Positions 1 to 5,393 of a stretch of 5,412 nt of DNA are shown one piece after another. The DNA comes from a bacterium. Its GTDB lineage: Bacteria > Zhuqueibacterota > Zhuqueibacteria > Residuimicrobiales > Krinioviventaceae. The position numbers were made by a program, and so were the translations under genes. How positions within the stretch are numbered: the stretch's first letter is position 1; the number at the start of each line of letters is the position of its first letter. The notes under the pieces are model-generated. The model made no database searches. It saw only the letters and a list, made by a program, of their open reading frames with translations, and was not told where the DNA came from. The stretch lies in NCBI GenBank assembly GCA_024278645.1, contig JAJRST010000377.1, forward strand, positions 1 through 5,412. The letters run 5' to 3'.

Positions 1-99
1 CCAGACAACACGCCACTCATGAGGTTCAAGCCCCATTCTGACCAAGCCTATACCAGCAAAATATTCTGCTACTGTTAACAAAGACATTTGGTTATTCAT
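1..99 (-). CDS. DNA (cytosine-5-)-methyltransferase, N-terminal part (cut by window edge)
   Basis: Reading leftward from the ATG at 99, 33 codons stay open to the window edge. The peptide contains EYFAGIGLVRMGLE at residues 12-25 followed by HEWRVVW at 27-33. This is motif I of C5-type DNA methyltransferases, the S-adenosylmethionine-binding FxGxG loop (F14, G16, G18), with the usual run toward the second beta strand. Such enzymes methylate cytosine C5 in a specific DNA site, usually as half of a restriction-modification pair or as an orphan. The catalytic Pro-Cys motif would lie beyond the window. An AGAGG Shine-Dalgarno (112-116) sits about 11 bases before the start, slightly far. Only about 13 of 33 codons end in G or C, well below the neighbouring genes, which suggests horizontal acquisition. 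The family call is firm; the target site and any partner nuclease cannot be seen. Confidence 0.85.
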   Translation of the reverse strand, partial: MNNQMSLLTVAEYFAGIGLVRMGLEPHEWRVVW

Positions 100-264
100 G
101 AAATAATATTACCTCTATGATAAAAGTTTAGAAATAGTGGGCGAATTCGTGTTATCCACGGAGACAAACTATGAGTTGTGTTACTTTATTGGACTCGGAT
201 AAAACACTGGTTGCCAGCAGGGATTCAACCTTGCTGATTTAAGCAATAGTCCGTTCCAGGGAGG
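100..264. other. AT-rich spacer before the methyltransferase
   Basis: This stretch separates the stop of the YjbQ gene from the methyltransferase start; both genes read leftward. It holds a 7-bp hairpin at 216-235 (arms AGCAGGG and CCTTGCT, one G-T pair, loop ATTCAA) and a TATCAT-like element at 116-121 (minus strand is ATCATA). I see no convincing -35 box, terminator or conserved gene. A 23-codon reading frame on the plus strand (171-242) is discussed under rejected items. Confidence 0.5.
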
Positions 265-678
265 TTACTCTCCCATCGCCTTGATCACCACGCGCTTGCG
301 TCGCTGGCCGTCGAACTCGGCGTAATAGACGGCCTGCCAGGGGCCGAGGTCCAGCTTGCCGTCGGTGATCGGCAGGATGACCTGGTGGTGCATGAGCAGG
401 CTTTTCAGGTGCGCGTCGCCGTTGACCTCGCCGGTGCGGTGGTGGCGATAGTCGGGGCCTTCGGGCGCCAGTTGCTGCAGCCAGTCGTCGATGTCCCGGA
501 TCAGGCCGGATTCGGCGTCGTTGACATAGATGGCCGCGGTGATGTGCATGGCCGAGACCAGCACCATGCCCTCTTTGATGCCGCTCTTTTGCACCGTCTC
601 CGCCACGCGGTCGGTGATGTTGATGTACTCGCGGTGCTTTTCCGTGTTGAACCACAAATAATCCGTTTGAAATTTCAT
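265..678 (-). CDS. yjbQ: YjbQ/UPF0047 family protein
   Basis: This encodes 137 residues, matching the usual length of about 135-140. The C-terminal half carries the family signature in order: HITAAIYVND (45-54), RDIDDWL (61-67), HHRTGEVNGDAHLKSLLM (79-96), LPITDGKLDLGPWQAVYYAE (102-121) and DGQRRKRVVIK (123-133). Family members form small cytosolic beta-barrel trimers. Their true role is unsettled; E. coli YjbQ has weak thiamine-phosphate synthase activity, so annotations naming that enzyme should be read cautiously. I chose the ATG at 678. A TTG ten codons upstream (708) is also open, but the family normally begins at the MKFQTDYL segment, and a GGGGA lies 7 bases before that ATG. It follows the helical-protein gene by 51 bases on the same strand and is probably cotranscribed with it. 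Confidence 0.92.
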   Translation of the reverse strand: MKFQTDYLWFNTEKHREYINITDRVAETVQKSGIKEGMVLVSAMHITAAIYVNDAESGLIRDIDDWLQQLAPEGPDYRHHRTGEVNGDAHLKSLLMHHQVILPITDGKLDLGPWQAVYYAEFDGQRRKRVVIKAMGE

Positions 679-694
679 ACTCTTTTCCCCAATC

Positions 695-727
695 AATTCA
701 TCATTCAAAATTCATAACTCATCATTC
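695..727. repeat. Short direct repeats between the helical-protein and YjbQ genes
   Basis: TCATCATTC occurs at 698-706 and again at 719-727, a 21-base period. AATTCAT occurs at 695-701 and 709-715. The tract is low-complexity AT-rich spacer DNA between two same-strand genes. It may be chance slippage repeat or a small dispersed spacer element; the window alone cannot tell. Confidence 0.45.
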
Positions 728-729
728 TC

Positions 730-1236
730 TTACGCATCTCCAATGATCAACGCTTCACGCTCGAACAGCGCCTGGTTGATGTCGTCGACAAAATTGCCGA
801 TGTGCAGGAAGTGATCCTCAAAGACCTCTCTGGCGACATTGTCTTTCAGCAGGAGCAGCTCCTCTTTAATGTTGTCGGTCTCCTCCAGCATGTTCCATTC
901 CAGTTCATAAATGCGTTGCAGGCGGTCTTTGTTGAGGTCAACCATGCCAAAGAAATGCCCGTGCAGATAGGTCGGCTCGGCCAGGCTGTCGCAGATGACG
1001 CCAAGTTTACGTCTGGCGCTTTCGATCAGGTCGTCCAGTCGCGCCTGCTCGGTTTTTTTTGCCGCTGTAAAGTTATTGTCCAACTGCTGCAGCAGGGCAT
1101 TGATGTTGTGGATGACCTGGTTGCGAATCGCCTTGTCCGATGTTGCGCGCGACTCGGCGTTTTCGTAGCCTGTATAGTCCCCTATTCGATGTGTCAGTTT
1201 TTCCAGACTGCCGGATGTTGTCGAGGATTCGGGCAT
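730..1236 (-). CDS. Uncharacterised helical, coiled-coil-like protein
   Basis: This encodes 168 residues of unknown function. After a Ser/Thr-rich N-terminus (1-10) the protein is strongly helical and charged. Residues 34-78 and 104-135 have heptad-like hydrophobic spacing (IRNQVIHNINALLQQLDNNF, then LQRIYELEWNMLEETDNIKE). A short segment, LAEPTYLHGHFFGMVDLN (85-102), separates the two helical blocks. There is no signal peptide, membrane segment or catalytic motif. The layout recalls small bacterial helical proteins of the pattern 'K.R..DK..R' ... 'Y.GFF....I....L..IYE.D..LLE', but that is only an impression. The ATG at 1236 was chosen because AGAGGAG lies 7 bases upstream (1244-1250). The frame is open to 1323 on the minus strand, but that extension would run through the terminator hairpin. 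It is the first gene of a leftward unit with yjbQ and sits behind an unusual leader RNA. Confidence 0.8.
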   Translation of the reverse strand: MPESSTTSGSLEKLTHRIGDYTGYENAESRATSDKAIRNQVIHNINALLQQLDNNFTAAKKTEQARLDDLIESARRKLGVICDSLAEPTYLHGHFFGMVDLNKDRLQRIYELEWNMLEETDNIKEELLLLKDNVAREVFEDHFLHIGNFVDDINQALFEREALIIGDA

Positions 1237-1282
1237 AAAATAACTCCTCTTGAGGTGAAATTGACTTGCTATTGAGAGGACT

Positions 1283-1319
1283 AAAAAAAGCCGCTGAATT
1301 TCGTTGTGTTCAGCGGCTT
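1283..1319 (-). terminator. Intrinsic terminator upstream of the helical-protein gene
   Basis: The minus strand reads AAGCCGCTGAA (1319-1309), a 10-base loop, then TTCAGCGGCTT (1298-1288). That is a perfect 11-bp stem, followed by seven T (1289-1283, the first two inside the stem). On the plus strand there is no T tract after the stem, so it acts leftward only. No leftward gene lies just upstream, so it must end a leader or small RNA that starts at the promoter at 1454-1482. It stops 46 bases before the ATG of the helical-protein gene, which would then depend on read-through or a promoter I cannot see. Confidence 0.85.
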
Positions 1320-1447
1320 GCAATGACGAGGTAAAGGTTCGGGAATCATAGCAAGTCGATTCTGCACCGATGAAATTAAGCTTGTAATAATTCTATATAA
1401 TAAAAATAATTTACATTATTTGCAGAACATCGACTTTCTCCCGAAGG
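1283..1447 (-). ncRNA. Candidate small RNA or attenuated leader, about 165 nt
   Basis: The predicted leftward transcript starts near 1447, about 7 bases after the -10 box, and ends in the terminator at 1283. Its first 110 bases contain nested complementary arms. UUCGGGA (1445-1439) pairs with UCCCGAA (1344-1338). Inside these, AAGUCGAUGUUCUGCA (1436-1421) pairs with UGCAGAAUCGACUU (1366-1353), 14 pairs with a two-base bulge. The enclosed 54 bases are very AU-rich, with a short UGUAA/UUACA hairpin. The 3' part is the terminator hairpin. I see no reading frame with a ribosome site inside it. I do not recognise a known RNA family; the TPP riboswitch CUGAGA motif is absent. It is either a free small RNA or a regulatory leader of the helical-protein/yjbQ unit. 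Confidence 0.55.
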
Positions 1448-1453
1448 AAGCTA

Positions 1454-1482
1454 AATATAATACGGTTTCGAAACAAAGTCAA
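1454..1482 (-). promoter_or_regulatory. Sigma70-like promoter, leftward
   Basis: The minus strand reads TTGACT (1482-1477), a 17-base spacer, then TATATT (1459-1454). Both hexamers match consensus at five of six positions and the spacing is ideal. The predicted start is near 1447, at the 5' edge of the nested inverted repeats, which supports transcription of the structured leader. Confidence 0.7.
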
Positions 1483-1539
1483 TGAATTTTTGGCTTTCAT
1501 GGCAGAATGATTCGACGGCGGAAAAATTTACGATTTCTC

Positions 1540-1567
1540 TTGCAATTTTAAGCGTCAGCATTATATT
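1540..1567 (+). promoter_or_regulatory. Probable promoter of the nitroreductase gene
   Basis: The plus strand reads TTGCAA (1540-1545), 16 bases, then TATATT (1562-1567). The predicted start is near 1574, giving a leader of about 30 bases before the ATG at 1604. The -35 box matches consensus at only four of six positions, so the call is moderate. It is divergent from the leftward promoter, with 57 bases between the two -35 elements. Confidence 0.45.
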
Positions 1568-1603
1568 TAATGATTAACGTTTATTATGATAAAAGGGTTT
1601 CGC

Positions 1604-2191
1604 ATGTCAGTTTACGAAATTGTTCAAAAACGCCGTTCCATCCGGCGGTTTCAACCGAAGAAAGTGCCGCTCATCACCTTGCGCAAGATTGTCGATTCCG
1701 GTCGCATGGGCCCCTCGGCGATGAACCTGCAACCCTGGGAATTTATTATTGTCGACAGTCCGGAGCTTGTGCCCAAAGTGTTTGCAACCCTCAAATGGGC
1801 GGGCTACCTGCCCAAGGACCAGGGCGCGCCGCCGCAAGGCGAAGAGCCGACGGCCTATATCGTTGTGCTGCGCAACCAAAAATATAAATCCAAATGGACC
1901 GGACACGACATCGGCGCGGCTATGGAGAATATGATCCTCGTCGCCCTGGAAGAGGGCGTCGGCTCTTGCTGGATCGCCTCGGTGAACCGGCCGGCGCTGA
2001 TGGAGCTGTTGAATATTCCCGACGACTTTGAAATTGATTCCGTGCTGGCTTTGGGATACCCCAATGAAGAACCGGTTGCTTTTGATCTCGACGACTCGGT
2101 GGTTTATTACCGCGACGAGCAGGGACGGCATCATGTGCCCAAGCGCACCATGGAGTCGGTGGTGAGCCATAACACGTTTGGCGCGCGCTGA
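1604..2191 (+). CDS. Nitroreductase-family FMN-dependent oxidoreductase
   Basis: This encodes 195 residues, a normal length for the small nitroreductase fold. FMN phosphate and ring contacts are recognisable at KRRSIRRF (9-16), GPSAMNLQPWEF (36-47), DIGAAMENMILVALEEGVGS (102-121) with CWI following, and LALGYPNEEP (148-157). Family members are cytosolic homodimers that bind FMN at the dimer interface and use NAD(P)H to reduce nitro compounds, quinones, flavins or other acceptors. The physiological substrate cannot be read from sequence. The C-terminal tail, with HVPKR at 177-181, is a usual subgroup extension. I chose the ATG at 1604 because AAAAGGG (1591-1597) is 6 bases upstream. An in-frame ATG at 1586 would place that site inside the gene. 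The gene appears to be monocistronic, with 280 bases before the next one. Confidence 0.92.
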   Translation: MSVYEIVQKRRSIRRFQPKKVPLITLRKIVDSGRMGPSAMNLQPWEFIIVDSPELVPKVFATLKWAGYLPKDQGAPPQGEEPTAYIVVLRNQKYKSKWTGHDIGAAMENMILVALEEGVGSCWIASVNRPALMELLNIPDDFEIDSVLALGYPNEEPVAFDLDDSVVYYRDEQGRHHVPKRTMESVVSHNTFGAR

Positions 2192-2285
2192 GTGAAAAAG
2201 CGCTAAATTAAGCAAATTAACGCCAATTGATCAAGTAACTGTTCATGTATCCACTTTGGCAGAATACCGGTTAAAACGAATAGCC

Positions 2286-2391
2286 ATTGCGCGCGCTCCC
2301 GCCGTGGCTATTGACGTCTTTTCCATCAATGATCATGTTTTCTGATCCGGATATCGCCACAGATGTCCCGCAGGCGGGAGCGCGCGGCAAT
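2286..2391. repeat. Long near-perfect inverted repeat with internal hairpins
   Basis: The left arm at 2286-2303 (ATTGCGCGCGCTCCCGCC) pairs with the right arm at 2373-2391 over 18 base pairs with one bulged base. The inner 69 bases contain GTGGC (2304-2308) complementary to GCCAC (2356-2360), and a GATCA/TGATC hairpin (2331-2335 with 2343-2347). TCCCGC (2366-2371) competes with the left arm for the same GGCGGGA. No T tract follows on either strand, so it is not an intrinsic terminator. No flanking target duplication is evident. It could be a palindromic intergenic repeat, a small non-autonomous element or a structured RNA. The arms are GC-rich in an otherwise AT-rich spacer. Confidence 0.6.
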
Positions 2392-2471
2392 CTCACGCAC
2401 CAGGAACTTCTCTCTACAAGTCCAATAACGGTTTACAGGCAATGAATGAATCGAAAATTGAGGAATGATAT

Positions 2472-3491
2472 ATGAGTAATGTCTTGCGAGTGGGGCTCGT
2501 CGGCGCCGGCAATGTTGCGGCGCACCATGTTCTGGCGTGGCGGCAGGCGGAAGGGGTTGAGCCGGTCGTCGTATGTCGGCGCGATGAAAAAAAGGTGAAA
2601 GAATTTGCGACGAAATTTGATCTCGACTGGACGACGGACTATCATAGCCTGCTGCAGCGGCAGGATATCGACGTCGTCGACATCCTGCTGCCCTCCGGCC
2701 TGCACGCGGACGTGGGCGTCGAAGCGGCCAAAGCGGGCAAGCATGTGATCGTCGAAAAGCCCATCGATGTGACGCTGCAAAAGGCCGACGCCCTCATCGC
2801 CGCCTGCAAGGAAAACGGCGTCACCCTCGGCGTCGTCAGTCAATATCGTTTTCTGGACGGCTCGCGACAAATGTACAAAGCGCTGACCGAGAGCAAGTTG
2901 GGACGTCTGGTGCAGGGCGACGCCTATATCAAATGGTATCGCTCGCAAGAGTATTACGACAGCGGCGCCTGGCGCGGCACCTGGGCGCTGGACGGCGGCG
3001 GCCCATTCATCAACCAGGGCATCCATCTCATCGATCTGCTTCTGTCGGTGATGGGGCCGGTGAAATCGGTTTACGCCAAGACGAAAACGCTGGCGCACGA
3101 CATTGAGGTCGAGGATATTGGCGTGGCCATGCTTGAATTCGAGAGCGGCGCGTTTGGCGTCATCGAAGCGTCGACGGCTATTTACCCGGGTCTGCCGGCG
3201 CGTATGGATATTCACGGCACCAAAGGATCATTGACCATCGAAGGCGACAAGATGGTGTTTATGCATGTGGAGGGCGAGGAGCCGGTGGTGGCCGCGGATG
3301 TGGATGCCGGCGGCTCGTCCAATCCCATGGATATTGACGTGACGCCGTTTGTACGCCAGTTCACCGACATCATTCAGGCTATACAGAGCGGTCGGCAGCC
3401 GCTGGTCAACGGCGAAGAGGCGCGAAAGCCCCTGCAACTGATCCTGGCCATTTACGAATCGGCAAGGACGGGCGCCGAGATCAAATTATAA
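2472..3491 (+). CDS. Gfo/Idh/MocA-family NAD(P)-dependent oxidoreductase
   Basis: This encodes 339 residues, typical for the family. The N-terminal Rossmann domain begins VGLVGAGNVAAHH (7-19) with the GxGxxA dinucleotide loop. VVDILLPSGLHAD (68-80) and the family lysine in EKPIDV (95-100, K96) follow. The C-terminal alpha/beta substrate domain holds WRGTWALDGGGPFINQGIHLIDLL (167-190, quoted in part as GGGPFINQGIH), with H185 as the usual catalytic or binding histidine. Members oxidise or reduce hydroxyl groups on sugars, inositols or nucleotide sugars. N181 stands where inositol dehydrogenases carry Asp, and Asn there is common in the NQGIH subgroup that includes UDP-sugar 3-dehydrogenases. 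The substrate is unknown. GAGGA (2460-2464) is 7 bases before the ATG. No sugar transporter or kinase lies nearby to suggest a pathway. Confidence 0.93.
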   Translation: MSNVLRVGLVGAGNVAAHHVLAWRQAEGVEPVVVCRRDEKKVKEFATKFDLDWTTDYHSLLQRQDIDVVDILLPSGLHADVGVEAAKAGKHVIVEKPIDVTLQKADALIAACKENGVTLGVVSQYRFLDGSRQMYKALTESKLGRLVQGDAYIKWYRSQEYYDSGAWRGTWALDGGGPFINQGIHLIDLLLSVMGPVKSVYAKTKTLAHDIEVEDIGVAMLEFESGAFGVIEASTAIYPGLPARMDIHGTKGSLTIEGDKMVFMHVEGEEPVVAADVDAGGSSNPMDIDVTPFVRQFTDIIQAIQSGRQPLVNGEEARKPLQLILAIYESARTGAEIKL

Positions 3492-3501
3492 CAAGGAAAC
3501 T

Positions 3502-3704
3502 ATGGCGAGCACAGCAAAACTGCAAGAGCAAGTCCTCGCCGAGGCCTCCCGCAAGAAAGGGTCGCCATCTTTGAATCGACCGCGTCTTTGTTCCGGCAGA
3601 TTGCTTCACCCCCCCAACGGGACGCCCGACGCGATCTCCCGAACAAGAGATGCTTCTCCCTTTTGAGCACGAATCTCGAGCTATGGGAAGAGTGTTCGCA
3701 ATGA
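3502..3704 (+). pseudogene. Short reading frame, probably a frameshifted gene or gene remnant
   Basis: An ATG at 3502 follows AAGGAAA (3493-3499) and begins 10 bases after the oxidoreductase stop. The frame runs 54 codons to a TGA at 3664-3666. It opens as MASTAKLQEQVLAEASRKKG, plausibly helical, then turns into Pro/Arg/Ser-rich sequence. The third frame is open from before 3502 to a TGA at 3702-3704. From about 3558 it reads RVAIFESTASLFRQIA and later LLSTNLELWEECSQ, which looks more like protein. One base change near AAGAAAGGG (3553-3561) would join the two into about 67 residues. I do not recognise the product. It may be a decayed gene, a sequencing error or a chance frame. Confidence 0.35.
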
Positions 3705-3723
3705 CTCTAAAAAAGAGGGTTTT

Positions 3724-4467
3724 ATGAGCTCATCTCGCGATGAAATTATTCGTCACCTGAACGATTATTTGCGGATCAACGATTTCAACGACTATGGGCC
3801 GCAGGGCCTGCAAGTGGAGGGCAAGGAAACCGTTGCAAAAATCATTACCAGCGTTTCCGCCTCGGTGCAGTTGTTCGAGGAGGCGGCCGGCCGCGGCGCC
3901 GACATGGTCATTGCGCATCACGGCATCTTGTGGGACAAAGAGAGCCATGTCATAAAAGGCGGTTTTAAAAAACGGATCGAAACCTTGCTGCTCAACGAGA
4001 TCACCTTGCTCGCTTATCACCTGCCGCTTGACAAGCATGCCGAAATCGGAAATAACGCCCAGGCGGCAAAGGCTTTTAAAATGAGCAATCTGCGCGAGTT
4101 TGCCGAGGTTGGGCTTATGGGCGAGATACAGCCCTGCTCTTATGACGATCTTTTGAAAAGAGTGCAGGATGTCTACCACACCGATCCGCTGGTGTTCGCC
4201 TATGGACCGGAACGCATCCATCGCATCGGCGTATGCTCCGGCGGCGCCGAGCGGCACATTCAAGAAGCCATCGACGAAGGGCTTGACGCCTTTATCACCG
4301 GCGAATTCGCCGAGCCGACCATGCATCTGGCCAAGGAGGGACAGATTCACTTTATCGGCGCCGGTCATTACGCCACCGAGCGGCTTGGCGTGCTGGCGCT
4401 GGGCGAATATTTGTCCGGCAGGTTTGATGTGCAGGTGGAGTTTGTTGATATCTACAATCCCGTGTAA
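3724..4467 (+). CDS. Nif3-like dinuclear metal-centre protein (YbgI/DUF34 family)
   Basis: This encodes 247 residues, the size of E. coli YbgI and the short bacterial form without the inserted middle domain. The metal ligands are all in place: H65 and H66 in MVIAHHGILW (61-70), D103 in AYHLPLDKH (97-105), and H215 and E219 in GAGHYATE (212-219). The opening segment DYGPQGLQVEG (23-33) is also a family hallmark. Members form toroidal hexamers with a two-metal site facing the interior. Proposed roles include a GTP cyclohydrolase I-like 'type 2' activity or a metal-chaperone function, but the true reaction is unsettled. GAGGG (3715-3719) lies 4 bases before the ATG. It is followed by the prenyltransferase after 83 bases without a clear terminator. 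Confidence 0.95.
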   Translation: MSSSRDEIIRHLNDYLRINDFNDYGPQGLQVEGKETVAKIITSVSASVQLFEEAAGRGADMVIAHHGILWDKESHVIKGGFKKRIETLLLNEITLLAYHLPLDKHAEIGNNAQAAKAFKMSNLREFAEVGLMGEIQPCSYDDLLKRVQDVYHTDPLVFAYGPERIHRIGVCSGGAERHIQEAIDEGLDAFITGEFAEPTMHLAKEGQIHFIGAGHYATERLGVLALGEYLSGRFDVQVEFVDIYNPV

Positions 4468-4532
4468 GAAAACCTTGTTTTTTTGCCACGTTAATTGTAC
4501 ATTTCCAAAAAGTTAGAACGCCCAAAAGCATT

Positions 4533-4537
4533 GGAGA
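4533..4537 (+). promoter_or_regulatory. Ribosome binding site that puts the prenyltransferase start in doubt
   Basis: GGAGA at 4533-4537 is the only good Shine-Dalgarno before the prenyltransferase. It is 13 bases from the TTG at 4551, too far for a standard start, but 4 bases from an in-frame ATT at 4542. ATT is a rare but genuine initiation codon. There is no in-frame ATG or GTG in this stretch. Confidence 0.4.
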
Positions 4538-4550
4538 CAAGATTCCCCGG

Positions 4551-5393
4551 TTGCTTGAGAAATGGCGGGGATTTTTTCTGTTATCGCGCCCCGTAAATGT
4601 ATTTATTTCATTTTTATCTGTTTTTGTCGCTATTGTTATTTGCGGCCCGTTGGACGATTGGCCGCGCATCTTGCTGGCCTGTTTCACGGCCGCTTTTATC
4701 ACGGCCGCCGCGAATGCGATTAATGATGTTTACGACGTTGAAATTGATCGAATAAATCGGCCCTTTCGGCCGCTTCCCAGGGGCGTGCTGACGCCGCGGG
4801 AGGCGCTTGTTTTTTCGATTTTTTTCTTTTTTCTCGGAGTGTCGGGCAGCGCTTTTATAAACGCAGCAGCCTTTGTCATTGCGGTGGTTTTTTCCGCGCT
4901 GCTCTACCTTTACAGCGCAACGTTGAAACGGCTGCCGCTCATCGGCAACTTTACCGTGAGCCTAGCCACGGCATTCGCATTTGTTTACGGCGGCGTCGCC
5001 GTGGGGCATGTGAGAAATGCAGTTTTTCCCGCCATTTTTGCTTTCCTGATGCATTTTGGGCGCGAGATCATCAAAGACATGGAAGATGTGGAAGGAGACC
5101 GGAGGCATGACGCCCAAACCCTGCCGATTCGCTACGGCATGTATACAGCAAAAATATTCGCCACGGTGATGCTGGGTGCACTCATCGGCATTACACAGAT
5201 TCCATACTTTATGGCCGTCTATGGAAAATGGTATCTATTGGTGGTCAATCTTGGCGTGAATACGGTTTTGTTGTTTGCCATCGTCTCCCTGTGGCGTCGA
5301 CCGACCCAGTCAAATTTTCGTCTGTTGAGCGCGCTGCTCAAGGCGGATATGGTGCTCGGTCTCATTGCCATTTATGCGGGACGGTGGAGTTGA
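4551..5393 (+). CDS. UbiA-family prenyltransferase, digeranylgeranylglyceryl-phosphate synthase-like
   Basis: This encodes 280 residues with about eight or nine membrane segments, as expected for this integral-membrane family. The first Asp-rich motif is NDVYDVEID (58-66) followed by RINRPFRPLPRG (67-78). The second is REIIKDMEDVEGD (171-183). Together they bind Mg2+ and the prenyl diphosphate. The N-terminal LSRPVNVFIS (11-20), the 'EIDRINRP.RPLP.G' run and 'GREIIKD.EDVEGD....AQTLPI' resemble archaeal enzymes that add the second geranylgeranyl group to geranylgeranylglyceryl phosphate. Bacterial homologues carry the same annotation, but quinone or other acceptors remain possible. The start is uncertain: TTG at 4551 gives a family-length N-terminus but has no well-placed ribosome site, whereas ATT at 4542 does. 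The stop at 5391-5393 overlaps a possible start of a following gene. Confidence 0.9.
   Translation: MLEKWRGFFLLSRPVNVFISFLSVFVAIVICGPLDDWPRILLACFTAAFITAAANAINDVYDVEIDRINRPFRPLPRGVLTPREALVFSIFFFFLGVSGSAFINAAAFVIAVVFSALLYLYSATLKRLPLIGNFTVSLATAFAFVYGGVAVGHVRNAVFPAIFAFLMHFGREIIKDMEDVEGDRRHDAQTLPIRYGMYTAKIFATVMLGALIGITQIPYFMAVYGKWYLLVVNLGVNTVLLFAIVSLWRRPTQSNFRLLSALLKADMVLGLIAIYAGRWS

Noticed and set aside
152..160. TTATCCACG resembling a DnaA box.
   Set aside because: It is a single copy without a cluster, AT-rich unwinding region or replication genes, so there is no evidence of an origin.
216..235. A T-arm-like hairpin with GATTCAA, suggesting a tRNA 3' end or attachment site beside the methyltransferase.
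   Set aside because: The stem and loop register does not fit a TpsiC arm on either strand, and no acceptor, D or anticodon arms are present.
171..242. A 23-codon plus-strand reading frame with GGAG 7 bases upstream of the ATG.
   Set aside because: It is very short, has no recognisable product, and runs opposite to the genes on both sides. The ribosome-site match could be chance.
259..274. GGGAG/CTCCC hairpin across the yjbQ stop codon, a possible terminator.
   Set aside because: The stem is only 5 bp, it includes the stop codon, and no T tract follows on the minus strand.
385..1275. Long plus-strand open frames opposite yjbQ and the helical-protein gene.
   Set aside because: They are antisense shadows: the minus-strand frames carry the family motifs and ribosome sites, and the plus-strand translations show no recognisable domain.
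1237..1323. N-terminal extension of the helical protein by 29 codons.
   Set aside because: It would need to be read through the terminator hairpin and lacks a ribosome site, whereas the ATG at 1236 has an excellent one.
1441..1451. CCGAAGGAAGC resembling the conserved tip of bacterial SRP RNA.
   Set aside because: The flanking helices of SRP RNA are absent, and the match abuts a better-supported promoter on the other strand.
4468..4490. T7 tract after the Nif3-like gene as an intrinsic terminator.
   Set aside because: Only a weak AAAAC/GTTTT pairing precedes it and there is no GC-rich stem.
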